A stretch of DNA of 64,000 nucleotides from Geobacillus icigianus. Lineage in GTDB: Bacteria > Bacillota > Bacilli > Bacillales > Anoxybacillaceae. Location: contig NZ_JPYA01000049.1 in NCBI RefSeq assembly GCF_000750005.1, forward strand, positions 1-64,000, given 5' to 3'. The translations under genes and the position numbers were made by a program. Every line of letters starts with the position of its first letter. The first letter of the stretch is position 1. The notes beneath the pieces are model-generated. The model was not told the origin of the DNA. It saw only the letters and a list, made by a program, of their open reading frames with translations, and did not search any database. Of this stretch, positions 1-8,151 are shown piece after piece.

Positions 1-3
1 TAA

Positions 4-222
4 GAGGCCGGTGATTAAGTGAAAAATACTGCTGATTCCACCTATTTCTCAATTAGAGAAATCTGATAGAAACAGCTTTCTTTTCTGAAGAAAATGCCGG
101 CCTGACGCGGGCTTTTCATCCCCAAGTGGAGGGCAAACCATTGCCCATGGAACTTTTTTGAAGAAAATGCCGCTGATTGGTGTGTGCCAGCGGTTTTTTC
201 GCCAGCCTTCTAAAGCATATTG
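4..222 (+). repeat. Dispersed TIR repeat, alpha type, with insertion
   Basis: This copy opens with GGCCGGTGATT and closes with CGCCAGCCTTCTAA, the two inverted ends shared by the dispersed family in this window. It carries the alpha-type internal hairpin TTTCTC-AATTA-GAGAAA. It is about 80 bp longer than other alpha copies because the motif GAAGAAAATGCCG occurs twice, around 87-99 and 158-170, flanking an extra segment. It lies in an intergenic region and has no convincing ORF. Confidence 0.75.
90..160. repeat. Short repeat D, copy 1
   Basis: This segment (TTTTCATCCCC, GTGGAGGGCA, CCATGGA) recurs at 2331-2400 just upstream of hemZ with roughly 80% identity by eye. Here it is inserted inside a larger dispersed repeat, which explains that copy's extra length. 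Its function is unknown. Confidence 0.55.
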
Positions 223-593
223 GTTTATCACCACAACGTGCACTTGACATGGGTGACTTCCTTTCGTGTCACTATGTATGAAAATCGTTCATTTACTGTT
301 TTTTATTTACAGGAGAAAGTATAGCATGTTTTTTTGAAACAGCCAAGCACAACTTTTGGTGAAGAACGAAACAATTGTTTTTGCTCAGCGCTGAAGAATA
401 TACTCAGTTTTATCCTTAAGGGATGAAATCATCAGTTATGACCTTGTTTTTTGTAGGAAAAACAAATTTTTTGGTGATACACTACTTATTGTTACGTTTA
501 CCAACGAAAAAAGTTTCACAGACAAGCAGGATTTTTCGCAGCCAAGCGCTAATGAAAAAAGTGAATCATCATTCATTGAAAGGGGGGGAACGG
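223..593. other. Intergenic, no gene seen
   Basis: The region is AT-rich and precedes yhzD. A short hairpin, GTGAC-N10-GTCAC, lies around 253-272. A TTGACA occurs at 244-249 but has no well-spaced -10 partner. No convincing ORF with a ribosome binding site was found. Confidence 0.4.
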
Positions 594-779
594 ATGCCGA
601 CATATACGTTGACCGCTTTTGAACGCGATGGAGAGAAGTTGCTCGATGAGACGTTTGAGGCCGCCAATGATGAAGAGGCGAAAAAAATCGGCGAGCAGAA
701 GCTGCGCGAACGCGGCTGTTGGGAGAAAACCCACCGCTGCGTCAACGCAAGCGGCAAACTGATTTTGTTTCACCGCTAA
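594..779 (+). CDS. yhzD: YhzD-like small protein
   Basis: This is a 61-residue charged protein, the same length as B. subtilis YhzD, and it lies beside hemZ. The start is the ATG at 594, preceded by AAAGGGGGGGAACGG; the open frame continues upstream but that part is low complexity and lacks a ribosome binding site. The sequence begins MPTYTLTAFERDGEKL and ends LILFHR, with no signal peptide or membrane segment. Function is unknown. It converges with hemZ, and the two share a strong bidirectional terminator. The family assignment rests on length, neighbourhood and recalled similarity. Confidence 0.75.
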   Translation: MPTYTLTAFERDGEKLLDETFEAANDEEAKKIGEQKLRERGCWEKTHRCVNASGKLILFHR

Positions 780-784
780 ACGAA

Positions 785-810
785 ACACCCCGGGCGCCCG
801 GGGTGTTTTC
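785..810. terminator. Bidirectional terminator between yhzD and hemZ
   Basis: A perfect stem ACACCCCGGG / CCCGGGGTGT is followed by TTTTC on the plus strand, and a short A run precedes it, giving U residues on the minus strand. It sits between two convergent genes. Confidence 0.85.
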
Positions 811-812
811 GC

Positions 813-2318
813 TCAGCCAAACAAGGCGGCCATGATGGTCAATTTTTCTTCTGTATATTCCATAAAATGTTCGTTGTACACCTTCGGCTCTTTCGGGTTC
901 GCTTGGCGGGTGATTTTTCGCGTTTTCGGGTCGACGAATTTGCTGGACGCTCCGCAGCCGAGCCCGATGATCGACTGCTGCTCTTCCATGATCATTATGT
1001 TGTAAATGCTCTCGTTTCCCGGCAACGCGTAGCCGACATTTTCGAGGTTGCCGAGAATGTTTTTTTGCCGGTACAAATAATACGGCACATAGCCGTGCTG
1101 GCGCGTCCACTCTTCGGCCGCTTTCATCATCGCCTGTATTTCTTCGCGACCAGCGACTTTGTACTTTTGTTTGTTTTTCGTCATTTCCGAAGCGCGCTTA
1201 AACGACAGCGTATGAACGGTGAGCGACTCCGGCATGAGCCGTTCCGTCTCGGCGAGCGTATGCGTAAACTCCGCCAGCCCTTCACCCGGCAAACCGATGA
1301 TCAAATCCATATTGATGTTGTTCATCCCCATTTGCCGCGCCAAGTGAAATTTGTTGATCGTTTCCTCAACAGTATGATGGCGGCCGATCGCTTTTAACGT
1401 CTCTTGGATATACGACTGCGGATTGATGCTGATGCGGTCGATCCGCCATTTTTTCAAGACGTCCAGCTTTTCTGGTGTAATCGTGTCCGGGCGCCCGGCT
1501 TCAACCGTGATTTCGCGGACGCGATCGACATCTGGAAATACGTTGTACATATGGGCGTACAGCCGATCCATTTCCTCAGCCGTGATGCTTGTTGGCGTCC
1601 CGCCGCCGTAATAAATCGTCGTAATCCGGATGCCGCGTTCGCGCAAAAAGCGGCCGACCGCTTCCATTTCGTAATGAAGCCCGGCCAAAAAATCATCAAC
1701 CGATCCTTGACGGCCGTTGATCGCATACGCCGGGAACGTGCAGTACGCACATTTCGTCGGGCAGAACGGAATGCCGATGTAAATGCTCACTTCATCGGCC
1801 AACTCGTACAAGTCCGGCACCACCGTGAGCTGGCGGTCAACGATCGCTTGCATGAGGTCAATTTTTTCTTTTGTTACTAAATAGTCTTCCGCTAGTCTCC
1901 GATGCGCCTCTTCTTTCGTCATCCCGGAACGCAGCAGCTGATGAAGCAGCTTCACCGGGCGGACGCCGGTTAAAATGCCCCACGGCTGCACGATGCCGGT
2001 ATAGCGTTCAAGAAGCGTTATATACACATGGAAAACCGCGTTTTTCACCTGTTTTTCGCGCGCTTTTCCATCGGCTTCGACCGGCGCCTCATGCTCATGT
2101 CTAGCCTCCTCAACGCGCCCGGACGTCCTGTCCGCCAGCGTTCCAGAAACGGTGATGCGGCCGTTCTCGTTCACAGTCAACGAAACGACAACATCCGCTT
2201 CCGGCAGCGGCGCAAACGAAAGCGCGGGCGCTTCGAAAAACAGCTCGGTCATCACTTCGAGCGGGCGCTGAAACCGTTCCGGGTTCGGCAGTCCTAGAAT
2301 GTTGATGCGCACGTTCAT
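813..2318 (-). CDS. hemZ: Oxygen-independent coproporphyrinogen III dehydrogenase-like HemZ
   Basis: This is a radical SAM enzyme of 501 residues, the length of B. subtilis HemZ. The CX3CX2C cluster motif is CPTKCAYC, with cysteines at about 186, 190 and 193, which would bind a 4Fe-4S cluster. YYGGGTPTS and the IGLPGE motif fit the HemN/HemZ branch. The start is ATG 2318, preceded by AAGGAAAAGGTG; an upstream in-frame codon at 2360 lacks a ribosome binding site. Family members act in oxygen-independent oxidation of coproporphyrinogen III in haem synthesis, although the HemZ branch is less well proven than HemN. It is followed by yhaX upstream, as in Bacillus. Confidence 0.9.
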   Translation of the reverse strand: MNVRINILGLPNPERFQRPLEVMTELFFEAPALSFAPLPEADVVVSLTVNENGRITVSGTLADRTSGRVEEARHEHEAPVEADGKAREKQVKNAVFHVYITLLERYTGIVQPWGILTGVRPVKLLHQLLRSGMTKEEAHRRLAEDYLVTKEKIDLMQAIVDRQLTVVPDLYELADEVSIYIGIPFCPTKCAYCTFPAYAINGRQGSVDDFLAGLHYEMEAVGRFLRERGIRITTIYYGGGTPTSITAEEMDRLYAHMYNVFPDVDRVREITVEAGRPDTITPEKLDVLKKWRIDRISINPQSYIQETLKAIGRHHTVEETINKFHLARQMGMNNINMDLIIGLPGEGLAEFTHTLAETERLMPESLTVHTLSFKRASEMTKNKQKYKVAGREEIQAMMKAAEEWTRQHGYVPYYLYRQKNILGNLENVGYALPGNESIYNIMIMEEQQSIIGLGCGASSKFVDPKTRKITRQANPKEPKVYNEHFMEYTEEKLTIMAALFG

Positions 2319-2330
2319 CACCTTTTCCTT

Positions 2331-2400
2331 GAAAATGCAGGACTGGCGCGAGATTTTCATCCCCGGGTGGAGGGCAGATCACGCTGTCCATGGACCTTTT
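2331..2400. repeat. Short repeat D, copy 2
   Basis: This copy resembles 90-160 (shared TTTTCATCCCC, GTGGAGGGCA and CCATGGA blocks). It lies immediately upstream of hemZ and could overlap its promoter or leader. Confidence 0.55.
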
Positions 2401-2628
2401 CTGTCAAACTTCTTTCAGTGTAGCGAACCGCTGTTTCGTTCGTCAAGCGGAAGAATGCTCCTTTCCCGCCCGGCTGTTGCCAACGTTTCTGCCTGCGCAG
2501 CTCGCCAATAAACGCGGCCAGCTAAAAAAGTTCACATGTCGACGTCTTTCTTTCGCCATGTATGAACATCGTTGCGTTACGAAGGATAGTAGGTTTTCAA
2601 ACCGGCAACTACAACTTTCGGAAAAGAG

Positions 2629-2658
2629 AAAAAACACGCCCCGAACCGACCGGGGCGC
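2629..2658 (-). terminator. Rho-independent terminator, minus strand
   Basis: On the minus strand the stem CGCCCCG / CGGGGCG is followed by TGTTTTTTC. It lies downstream of yhaX beyond two repeat copies and is the first clear terminator for that gene. Confidence 0.7.
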
Positions 2659-2687
2659 CTTGCTTTGCTTCTTCCTTGTTTTGTTTT

Positions 2688-2824
2688 TAGAGGGGCGGTG
2701 ATTTCGTATAAAATCCTTAGATTCGCTCTATTTCTCAGTTAGAGAAGACTAGCCAAACCAACCTTCTTTTTTAGCAAAATGCCGCTGATTTGCTCGTGGC
2801 AGCCGTTTTTCACCGGCCTCTTAG
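2688..2824 (+). repeat. Dispersed TIR repeat, alpha type
   Basis: The copy starts TAGAGGGGCGGTGATTT and ends TTTTTCACCGGCCTCTTAG. The internal blocks TATTTCTCAGTTAGAGAA and AAAATGCCGCTGATT are typical of the alpha type. It shares its right end with the beta copy that follows. Confidence 0.8.
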
Positions 2825-2958
2825 AGGGACGGTGATTGAAGGAAACAGGCTGCTGACCAGCCTCGTTTCTCAAATCGAAAAGCCCTGTGACATCAGGATC
2901 GCCTTTCACACGCTCCCCCATTGATCAAGAGAAACAACCGTTTTTCACCGGCCTTTTA
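2822..2958 (+). repeat. Dispersed TIR repeat, beta type
   Basis: The copy starts TAGAGGGACGGTGATT, contains CTCGTTTCTCAAAT and TTTCACACGCTCCCCCAT, and ends TTTTTCACCGGCCTTTTAG. Its right end overlaps the last codons and the stop codon of yhaX. Confidence 0.85.
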
Positions 2959-3805
2959 GCTTTTGCAAAAACTCGATCCGCTGCTGTTTGCGGAAATGCT
3001 CTTTCACCATGTAAGCGACGCCGAGCTGTTCGTTCGAGCGCGTCACCCAGTCAGCTACCCGCTTGACTTCAAGCGGCGCATTGCCCATCGCCACACCAAG
3101 CCCTGCGGCTTCAATGGCCGGCAAATCATCGAGGCCGTCGCCAATTACCACCGTTTCTTTCAACGAAATGCCGAGATGTTGGGTGAGCCGGCGCAGTCCA
3201 GCCAGCTTTGACACGCCTTGCGGGACAATTTCCATTTTGCCTTCAGACTGCATAATCATATCAATGGACGGAATGGCGGATGCAAGCAAGCGGGCTGCTT
3301 CCTCTCGCTCCGCATCGTCGGCAAAGTAAACATCGATTTTGGGCACGGCCATCGGTTCATCGATCAACACATCACCGAGCGAATCGACAAACTGGGTCGG
3401 ATAGAAAAAGGGATCGCTCGAGGAAAGAACGGTCTGCACGACGAGATTCCGCTTCACTTTTTTCCGGTTGCCAAGCGAATACCGTTCGTGCATCAGGCGA
3501 ATGTTGCAAGGGAAGTTTTCCAAAATCTGCACGATATTAAACGTCCGTTCTTCCGGGATGACGGCGGCAAACAGTCGATGATCGAGCGATTTGCCGATCA
3601 GCGCCCCTTGAAACGTGATCAGCATTCCATCGAGCCGCAACGCCTTCGCCACTTTGCGAGCGGAAAGAAAATTTCGGCTCGTCATCAGCGTCACGTAAAC
3701 CCCTTTTTTTCGCACGTAGTCGACCGCCTCTTTCGTTTCCCGCGACAGGCGGCCGTTATTTTTTAAAATCGTTCCGTCAATGTTCAGCGCCAGCAGCTTA
3801 TACAC
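2945..3805 (-). CDS. yhaX: YhaX-like HAD/Cof-type protein with altered catalytic site
   Basis: This 286-residue protein has the Cof-type haloacid dehalogenase fold. Motif I reads LALNIDGT, so the usual nucleophilic Asp is Asn8 while the second Asp (Asp10) is kept. The C-terminal motif reads GDGLDDLPAI in place of the common GDGxND. VTLMTSR gives motif II. The start is GTG 3805 behind a GGGGGA site. The stop TGA and last residues (KGR) come from the end of a dispersed repeat. It lies next to hemZ as in B. subtilis. Because the nucleophile is missing, normal phosphatase chemistry is doubtful, and a binding role is possible. Confidence 0.8.
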   Translation of the reverse strand: MYKLLALNIDGTILKNNGRLSRETKEAVDYVRKKGVYVTLMTSRNFLSARKVAKALRLDGMLITFQGALIGKSLDHRLFAAVIPEERTFNIVQILENFPCNIRLMHERYSLGNRKKVKRNLVVQTVLSSSDPFFYPTQFVDSLGDVLIDEPMAVPKIDVYFADDAEREEAARLLASAIPSIDMIMQSEGKMEIVPQGVSKLAGLRRLTQHLGISLKETVVIGDGLDDLPAIEAAGLGVAMGNAPLEVKRVADWVTRSNEQLGVAYMVKEHFRKQQRIEFLQKLKGR

Positions 3806-3921
3806 GGCTGTCTCCCCCTTTGTTCGTCCCTCTTTTCAGTCAGCCTAAAGCGGCGCCGCCCGTTGTCCGCTGCGGCGGCTTTGCCGTTCTGATCATTTTC
3901 ATGACTATGATAAACCGGACA

Positions 3922-3950
3922 AAAAAAGAACACCCTGTAGGGTGTTTTTC
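3922..3950. terminator. Bidirectional terminator
   Basis: The stem ACACCCT-GT-AGGGTGT is flanked by an A run on the left and TTTTTC on the right, so it could act on both strands. It would end transcripts from yheB-yheA. Confidence 0.75.
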
Positions 3951-4043
3951 AACCGTCATCTTTCTTCGCTTTGACCATATCTGTCTCCGCTTGAATGCCC
4001 TGTAGGGGGTTTTCAACCGCCCCGCCGTTTTTCTTTTCCCGTC

Positions 4044-4184
4044 ATAGGAGGCTGGTGATCCCATCGTGGATACGGCTTTACACTGTCATTTCTCCTTCGA
4101 AAAACGTTGTGGCATCGGTCCTGCGTTTCGCTCATTCTCCCCTTTGCGTGAGGGAAGCAGCCGTTTTTCACCGTTCTCCATAGG
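4044..4184 (+). repeat. Degenerate dispersed TIR repeat
   Basis: It begins ATAGGAGGCTGGTGAT and ends CAGCCGTTTTTCACC followed by TTCTCCATAGG. The interior has diverged from both the alpha and beta types. Confidence 0.6.
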
Positions 4185-4236
4185 CAGCGCGGGAGCGAAA
4201 ACGAGGCGGGCCGATTCGTTTTTCCGTTCCGTCCGC

Positions 4237-4596
4237 TCAATCGCCTTCCATCATCGAGCGGTGCAATTCTTCGAGCGGTTTCATCGCGATGTGCTGAACT
4301 TCGGCGAGCGTCATGCTCATTTGCTGTTCGAGCGCCATCAGCCGGGCGAGCTTGGCGTTTTGTTGGACGAGCGCCATCGCCTTTTGCGCCTGCTCGATTT
4401 CATCGGGCAAAATGGCGGCCCCGCGCATTTGTTTTTCATGCAATCGAAGCTGAATGTCGCGGAAATTGGCAAACATCCGATAGGCGGCTTCATCACGGCG
4501 GATGTCTTCGTACGCCTGTTTCAGCTCCCGAAACGGTTCACTGTCGCGGATCGCCTGCTCAAGCTGTCGAGCGAGCGCCTGAAGAGATAGTGACAT
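4237..4596 (-). CDS. yheA: YheA, YlbF/YmcA-family protein
   Basis: This is a 119-residue helical protein, close to the 117 residues of B. subtilis YheA, of the YlbF/YmcA family. It starts MSLSLQALARQLEQAI and has long amphipathic helices with heptad-like spacing. The ATG at 4596 is preceded by GTAGGAGGCGCTC; an upstream in-frame codon is not supported. YlbF and YmcA act in a complex that affects RNase Y, but YheA itself has no assigned function. It lies downstream of yheB in the same direction with a gap of about 140 bp. Confidence 0.85.
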   Translation of the reverse strand: MSLSLQALARQLEQAIRDSEPFRELKQAYEDIRRDEAAYRMFANFRDIQLRLHEKQMRGAAILPDEIEQAQKAMALVQQNAKLARLMALEQQMSMTLAEVQHIAMKPLEELHRSMMEGD

Positions 4597-4737
4597 AAGC
4601 GAGCGCCTCCTACTTGAAGATCGGTTTCGTTTTAGCGTATGCACGAACCGGCGTTCATATGATTCTAGGGTTACCAGCCTCGATCGCGTTGACGCCGTTG
4701 ATCGTCGCTGTCAACGGGGAGCGATAGACTTGAGCGG

Positions 4738-5871
4738 TTACAGCCATAAGCCGATGGCTCCTTGAACCGCGCCGATCAGCCCGCCGAGCAAGGCGCCTAG
4801 ATAGGTGATCATGCTCAGCTCACGGCGGGCAATCGATAAAACGATTTCCTCAAGCCTTCTTAACGAAAAGGACTCCACTTGCTCGCGCACGATGTCCTCA
4901 AGCCCGAGCCGCGCCACCATTGCCTCGATTTGGCCGCTGAGCAGGCGAAGCGCCGTTTCCGTCGCTTGCGGAACAAGTTGTTGGAACAGCCGCTGCTCAT
5001 ACGGGGCGATGAGTTCAGCGATCGGACGATGCAGCCAGCCGCTGTTCAAGACGAGGCGGCGGGCAACCGTCCGCACCGCCTCATGAACGCGCTGGCGGCC
5101 GATCATTTCCTCCACCGCCTCTAGCGGCGTGTCCATCCATTTGTTCCATTCCGCAAAGAGAAGGCGGGCAAGCGCCTCTCTTGTCCCGGCATGCCGCAAA
5201 AATTTGCCGAGCTCCACCTGCGCTTTATCAACGAGCTGAACATTGCCAAGCAGCATTTGCAGCACGCCTCCCATCATGCCGCGCTCCTGAAAAAAGCGGC
5301 GGATCATGCCGGCGAGCTGCTGCTTTCCTTCCTCGCTCTGCATGTACTCAAGCACCCGGTCGGCCAAATAGTGTGCGAGGCCCTCGAGGCGCGCTTCCAT
5401 CGTCTCCTTCAACTCTGGCGGCAGCCAATCGCGAATCGGCCGCCGTCTCCACGCTTCTGCCCACCGTTCATACGCGCGGTCCGCTTGCCCGGCAGCCCAC
5501 TCGCCGAGCCGCTCGGCAGGCGAAGGAACGCCAAGGCGCTCAAGCCATTGAAGCGGCGTTTCTTGGCGTGAAAGCCATCGTCTCAGCCATGTCCGCCCCT
5601 GCTCCGCCACCTCGGTCGCGAAAGCAGGAGCGGTCAGTTTGCGCCGCAGCCCTTCCGGCGTCACCAAATGCTCCGCGACCGTCTTCCCTAGTTGTTCGGC
5701 GAGTTCCCGTCTTCGCTTTGGAATTAATCCGGGGGTGAACGGCAGCCGTCTTCCTAAGACGTACAGCGGTTCATACGGGCGAAATAACATCACAATGGCG
5801 ATAAAATTGGTCATTCCGCCAATGAACGCCCCGATGGCGATCATCAGCACCCAGTACGCGAACGAACCCAT
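4738..5871 (-). CDS. yheB: YheB, DUF445 membrane-associated protein
   Basis: This 377-residue DUF445 protein matches the length of B. subtilis YheB. A hydrophobic N-terminal segment (YWVLMIAIGAFIGGMTNFIA) and a C-terminal one (ITYLGALLGGLIGAVQGAIG) bracket a long, Arg-rich helical region, suggesting two membrane anchors around a cytosolic or peripheral domain. The ATG at 5871 follows GGGGAAGACG. The biochemical role is unknown. It diverges from the ATP-grasp gene array and leads into yheA. Confidence 0.85.
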   Translation of the reverse strand: MGSFAYWVLMIAIGAFIGGMTNFIAIVMLFRPYEPLYVLGRRLPFTPGLIPKRRRELAEQLGKTVAEHLVTPEGLRRKLTAPAFATEVAEQGRTWLRRWLSRQETPLQWLERLGVPSPAERLGEWAAGQADRAYERWAEAWRRRPIRDWLPPELKETMEARLEGLAHYLADRVLEYMQSEEGKQQLAGMIRRFFQERGMMGGVLQMLLGNVQLVDKAQVELGKFLRHAGTREALARLLFAEWNKWMDTPLEAVEEMIGRQRVHEAVRTVARRLVLNSGWLHRPIAELIAPYEQRLFQQLVPQATETALRLLSGQIEAMVARLGLEDIVREQVESFSLRRLEEIVLSIARRELSMITYLGALLGGLIGAVQGAIGLWL

Positions 5872-5900
5872 CGTCTTCCCCTTTCTTCTCCGCCGTTGTC

Positions 5901-5928
5901 ACCAAGCGGCGGCCGGCATCATACGATA
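5901..5928 (+). promoter_or_regulatory. Candidate sigma-K promoter of the ATP-grasp array
   Basis: AC at 5901-5902, then 17 bp, then CATACGATA at 5920-5928 fits the mother-cell sigma-K pattern (AC, 16-17 bp, CATAnnnTA). It lies about 70 bp before the first ATP-grasp gene. Late mother-cell expression fits coat-associated products. This is inference from motif and context only. Confidence 0.5.
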
Positions 5929-5997
5929 GCGATATAAACGTTTGCCTATTTGTTCATTATAGAGCTTGCGTGATGAATGCGCAAATGAGGGACTGCA

Positions 5998-7077
5998 ATG
6001 GAGAAACAACCGACGATGGCTGTCTTGACGGAAATCAAAGACAAAAATGAACAAGCCCGCTTTGGTTCCATTCATCGTTTTTGCGAGGAGCTCGAACAGT
6101 ACGGAAGCGAACGCGGTCTCTTCGTTTACGTCACCTCGCCGTCGCTTTATTTGCAGCGCCTCGGCTATCAGCGAAGCAACGGCGCGTGGAGCAAACAAGA
6201 CGTTCCTCCCGCCAACGTGATCTACAACCGCCTGCACTCGCGCTCGTCGGAGCATTCTCCGGCGTTTGCCGAACTGCTCACCCGGCTTGCGGAAGAAGGC
6301 GGGGTGATGTTCAACCGCCGCTTTCTGCATAAGTGGGAAGTGCATGGCTATATTGAACGACACCGCCATTTGCGCCCGTACTTGCCCAAAACCTCGCTAT
6401 GGAACGATCCGGGAGAACTCGAAGCGTTTCTTTCCGCCTTCCCAGCGGTCTTTCTCAAACCGATCCACGGCAGCCAAGGACGGGGGATTTTGCGCCTTGA
6501 ACGCCAAAACGGCGGAATAGGCCTGCGCCGTTCCACGGCGGCGGCCTCGGCAACGATTGACCAGCCGATCGATGTCTTCGTTTCCGCCTTATGGCAACAA
6601 ACAACCGCGCCGATGATCATTCAGCAAGGGCTTGAGCTGCGCTCGCTGGACAGCCGCCCGGTCGATTTTCGCTTCCTTTGCCATCGAACCCGCCACAACG
6701 CTTGGCGCGTCACTTCCGCCGTCGCCCGCGCGGCATCGCCCGACCAGTTCGTCGCCAACCTCGCCCGCGGCGGAGAACTGCTGGCCGTCAATGCGGTCTT
6801 GCAGGAGTGGTATCCGAAATCTGTAGCCTTTCAACAAAAACAGCTCCTCAAAGAAATCGCCCTTGAGGCGGCGGCAGCGCTGGCGCTAGAAGCCGACGGG
6901 ATGTACGGGGAGCTGGGCATCGATCTTGCTGTCGATATCCACGACCATCCTTGGATTATTGAAGTGAACAGCAAGCCGTCCAAGCACGTGGAAATGGTTC
7001 CCGCCGCGAAGACGATCCGGCCATCAGCCAAGGCGATCGTCAACTACAGTTTGACATTGATAGAAGAAAAGGAGTGA
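5998..7077 (+). CDS. YheC/YheD-family ATP-grasp protein 1
   Basis: This is the first of four consecutive ATP-grasp proteins of the endospore-coat-associated YheC/YheD family; it has 359 residues. It shows VIYNRLHSR near residue 80, a phosphate-binding segment FLKPIHGSQGRGIL, VDFRFLCH, and the metal-ligand motif GIDLAVDIHDHPWIIEVNSK. An in-frame TGA at 5986 forces the start at ATG 5998, with GAGGG upstream. It lacks the N-terminal domain of the longest paralogue. ATP-grasp enzymes form an acyl phosphate and ligate an amine, but the substrate is unknown. The next gene starts 6 bp after the stop. Confidence 0.85.
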   Translation: MEKQPTMAVLTEIKDKNEQARFGSIHRFCEELEQYGSERGLFVYVTSPSLYLQRLGYQRSNGAWSKQDVPPANVIYNRLHSRSSEHSPAFAELLTRLAEEGGVMFNRRFLHKWEVHGYIERHRHLRPYLPKTSLWNDPGELEAFLSAFPAVFLKPIHGSQGRGILRLERQNGGIGLRRSTAAASATIDQPIDVFVSALWQQTTAPMIIQQGLELRSLDSRPVDFRFLCHRTRHNAWRVTSAVARAASPDQFVANLARGGELLAVNAVLQEWYPKSVAFQQKQLLKEIALEAAAALALEADGMYGELGIDLAVDIHDHPWIIEVNSKPSKHVEMVPAAKTIRPSAKAIVNYSLTLIEEKE

Positions 7078-7083
7078 GCCGCT

Positions 7084-8151
7084 TTGCTTTCCCTCGGCTT
7101 TGTCGCCCTTGACAAGCAGCAAGACCGTCCCTACTGCACAGAACTGGCCAAGCGCGCCGGACGCTTCGGCATCTCCGTCTGCCGTTTTTCTCCGCTTGAT
7201 ATCGACCCGCAGACGGAACAAGTCCACGGCCTTGTTTTTCAGCCCGAAACGAACGAATGGACGCCCGCTATGTTCGCCATTCCGCCGTTTCTTTATGATC
7301 GTTGTTTTTACGGCTCTGACGACCGCTCCAAAAAAGCAAAGCCCATCATGCAATGGCTCAAGCAGCGGCCGGATGTCACGTTTTTAGGCTACGGACTTCC
7401 CGGAAAAGGAGAGGTGTATGAGGCGCTTGCCGCCCACCCGCTTCTCTCGGCGTACATTCCGCCGACCTCTCCCCTTGAAGGCGCCGAAGATGTGCTGCAC
7501 TGTCTTCGACGCCAGCAGGCGATCATCGCCAAACCGGTGCATGGCTCCGGCGGGCGCGGCATTTTCGTGATGCGAAAACAAGGAGCCGCGTTGTCCAGCG
7601 AAGACGGCTGGGGACAACACCAAACGATCATCACCCGCCGAAACGAGCTTGAGCGGTTCGTCTCCTCGCTGAACCGCTGCGGCCGCTATGTGCTGCAACC
7701 GCTTCTTCGGCTGTCCACTCCGGCCGGTGAACCGTTTGATCTTCGCTTTCTTTTGCAAAAAAACGAAGCGGGAGAGTGGAGGGAACGGGCACGGGCGGTT
7801 CGGGTCGGCCGGGCGGGGGCGTGGGTGGCCAACGTCGGCGCAGGAGCAGACATCCGGCCCTTTTCCGATTGGCTTGACCGGCTTACGATTCCGAGGCGCG
7901 CCGTCGTGATGGATGGCATCGAAACGATCATTCGGGCGTTGCCGGCATATATGGAGGAGCGATTCGGCCCACTGTTTGAAATCGGTTTGGATCTCGGCGT
8001 CGATGACAAAGGGGCGGTTTGGATTTTGGACGTCAACTCAAAGCCGGGAAGAAAAATCATCAGCGTTCTTCCGCCGGAACAACAAGACTGTATTTATGAG
8101 GCCCCGCTTCGCTACTGTTTGTTTTTGGCCCGTGAGGTGAACAAGCGGTGA
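7084..8151 (+). CDS. YheC/YheD-family ATP-grasp protein 2
   Basis: This 355-residue protein starts with TTG at 7084, preceded by GAAAAGGAG. It has FLYDRC, AKPVHGSGGRGIFVM, FDLRFLLQ and LDLGVDDKGAVWILDVNSKP. The usual metal-binding Glu of the last motif is Asp here, while the Asn is kept. It is translationally linked to its neighbours: 6 bp after gene 1, and its stop overlaps the GTG of gene 3. It probably acts with the other three on a spore-coat component. That role is inferred from the family name and promoter, and no substrate can be read from the sequence. Confidence 0.85.
   Translation: MLSLGFVALDKQQDRPYCTELAKRAGRFGISVCRFSPLDIDPQTEQVHGLVFQPETNEWTPAMFAIPPFLYDRCFYGSDDRSKKAKPIMQWLKQRPDVTFLGYGLPGKGEVYEALAAHPLLSAYIPPTSPLEGAEDVLHCLRRQQAIIAKPVHGSGGRGIFVMRKQGAALSSEDGWGQHQTIITRRNELERFVSSLNRCGRYVLQPLLRLSTPAGEPFDLRFLLQKNEAGEWRERARAVRVGRAGAWVANVGAGADIRPFSDWLDRLTIPRRAVVMDGIETIIRALPAYMEERFGPLFEIGLDLGVDDKGAVWILDVNSKPGRKIISVLPPEQQDCIYEAPLRYCLFLAREVNKR

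Larger units (their letters stand above)
3806..4236. other. Intergenic with terminator and degenerate repeat
   Basis: Apart from the terminator at 3922-3950 and the degenerate repeat at 4044-4184, it holds a second terminator-like echo, CCCTGTAGGGGGTTTTCAACCG, around 4000, related to the first. No gene was seen. Confidence 0.5.

Noticed and set aside
423..593. Upstream extension of yhzD
   Set aside because: Low complexity and no ribosome site; ATG 594 has a very strong one and gives the family length.
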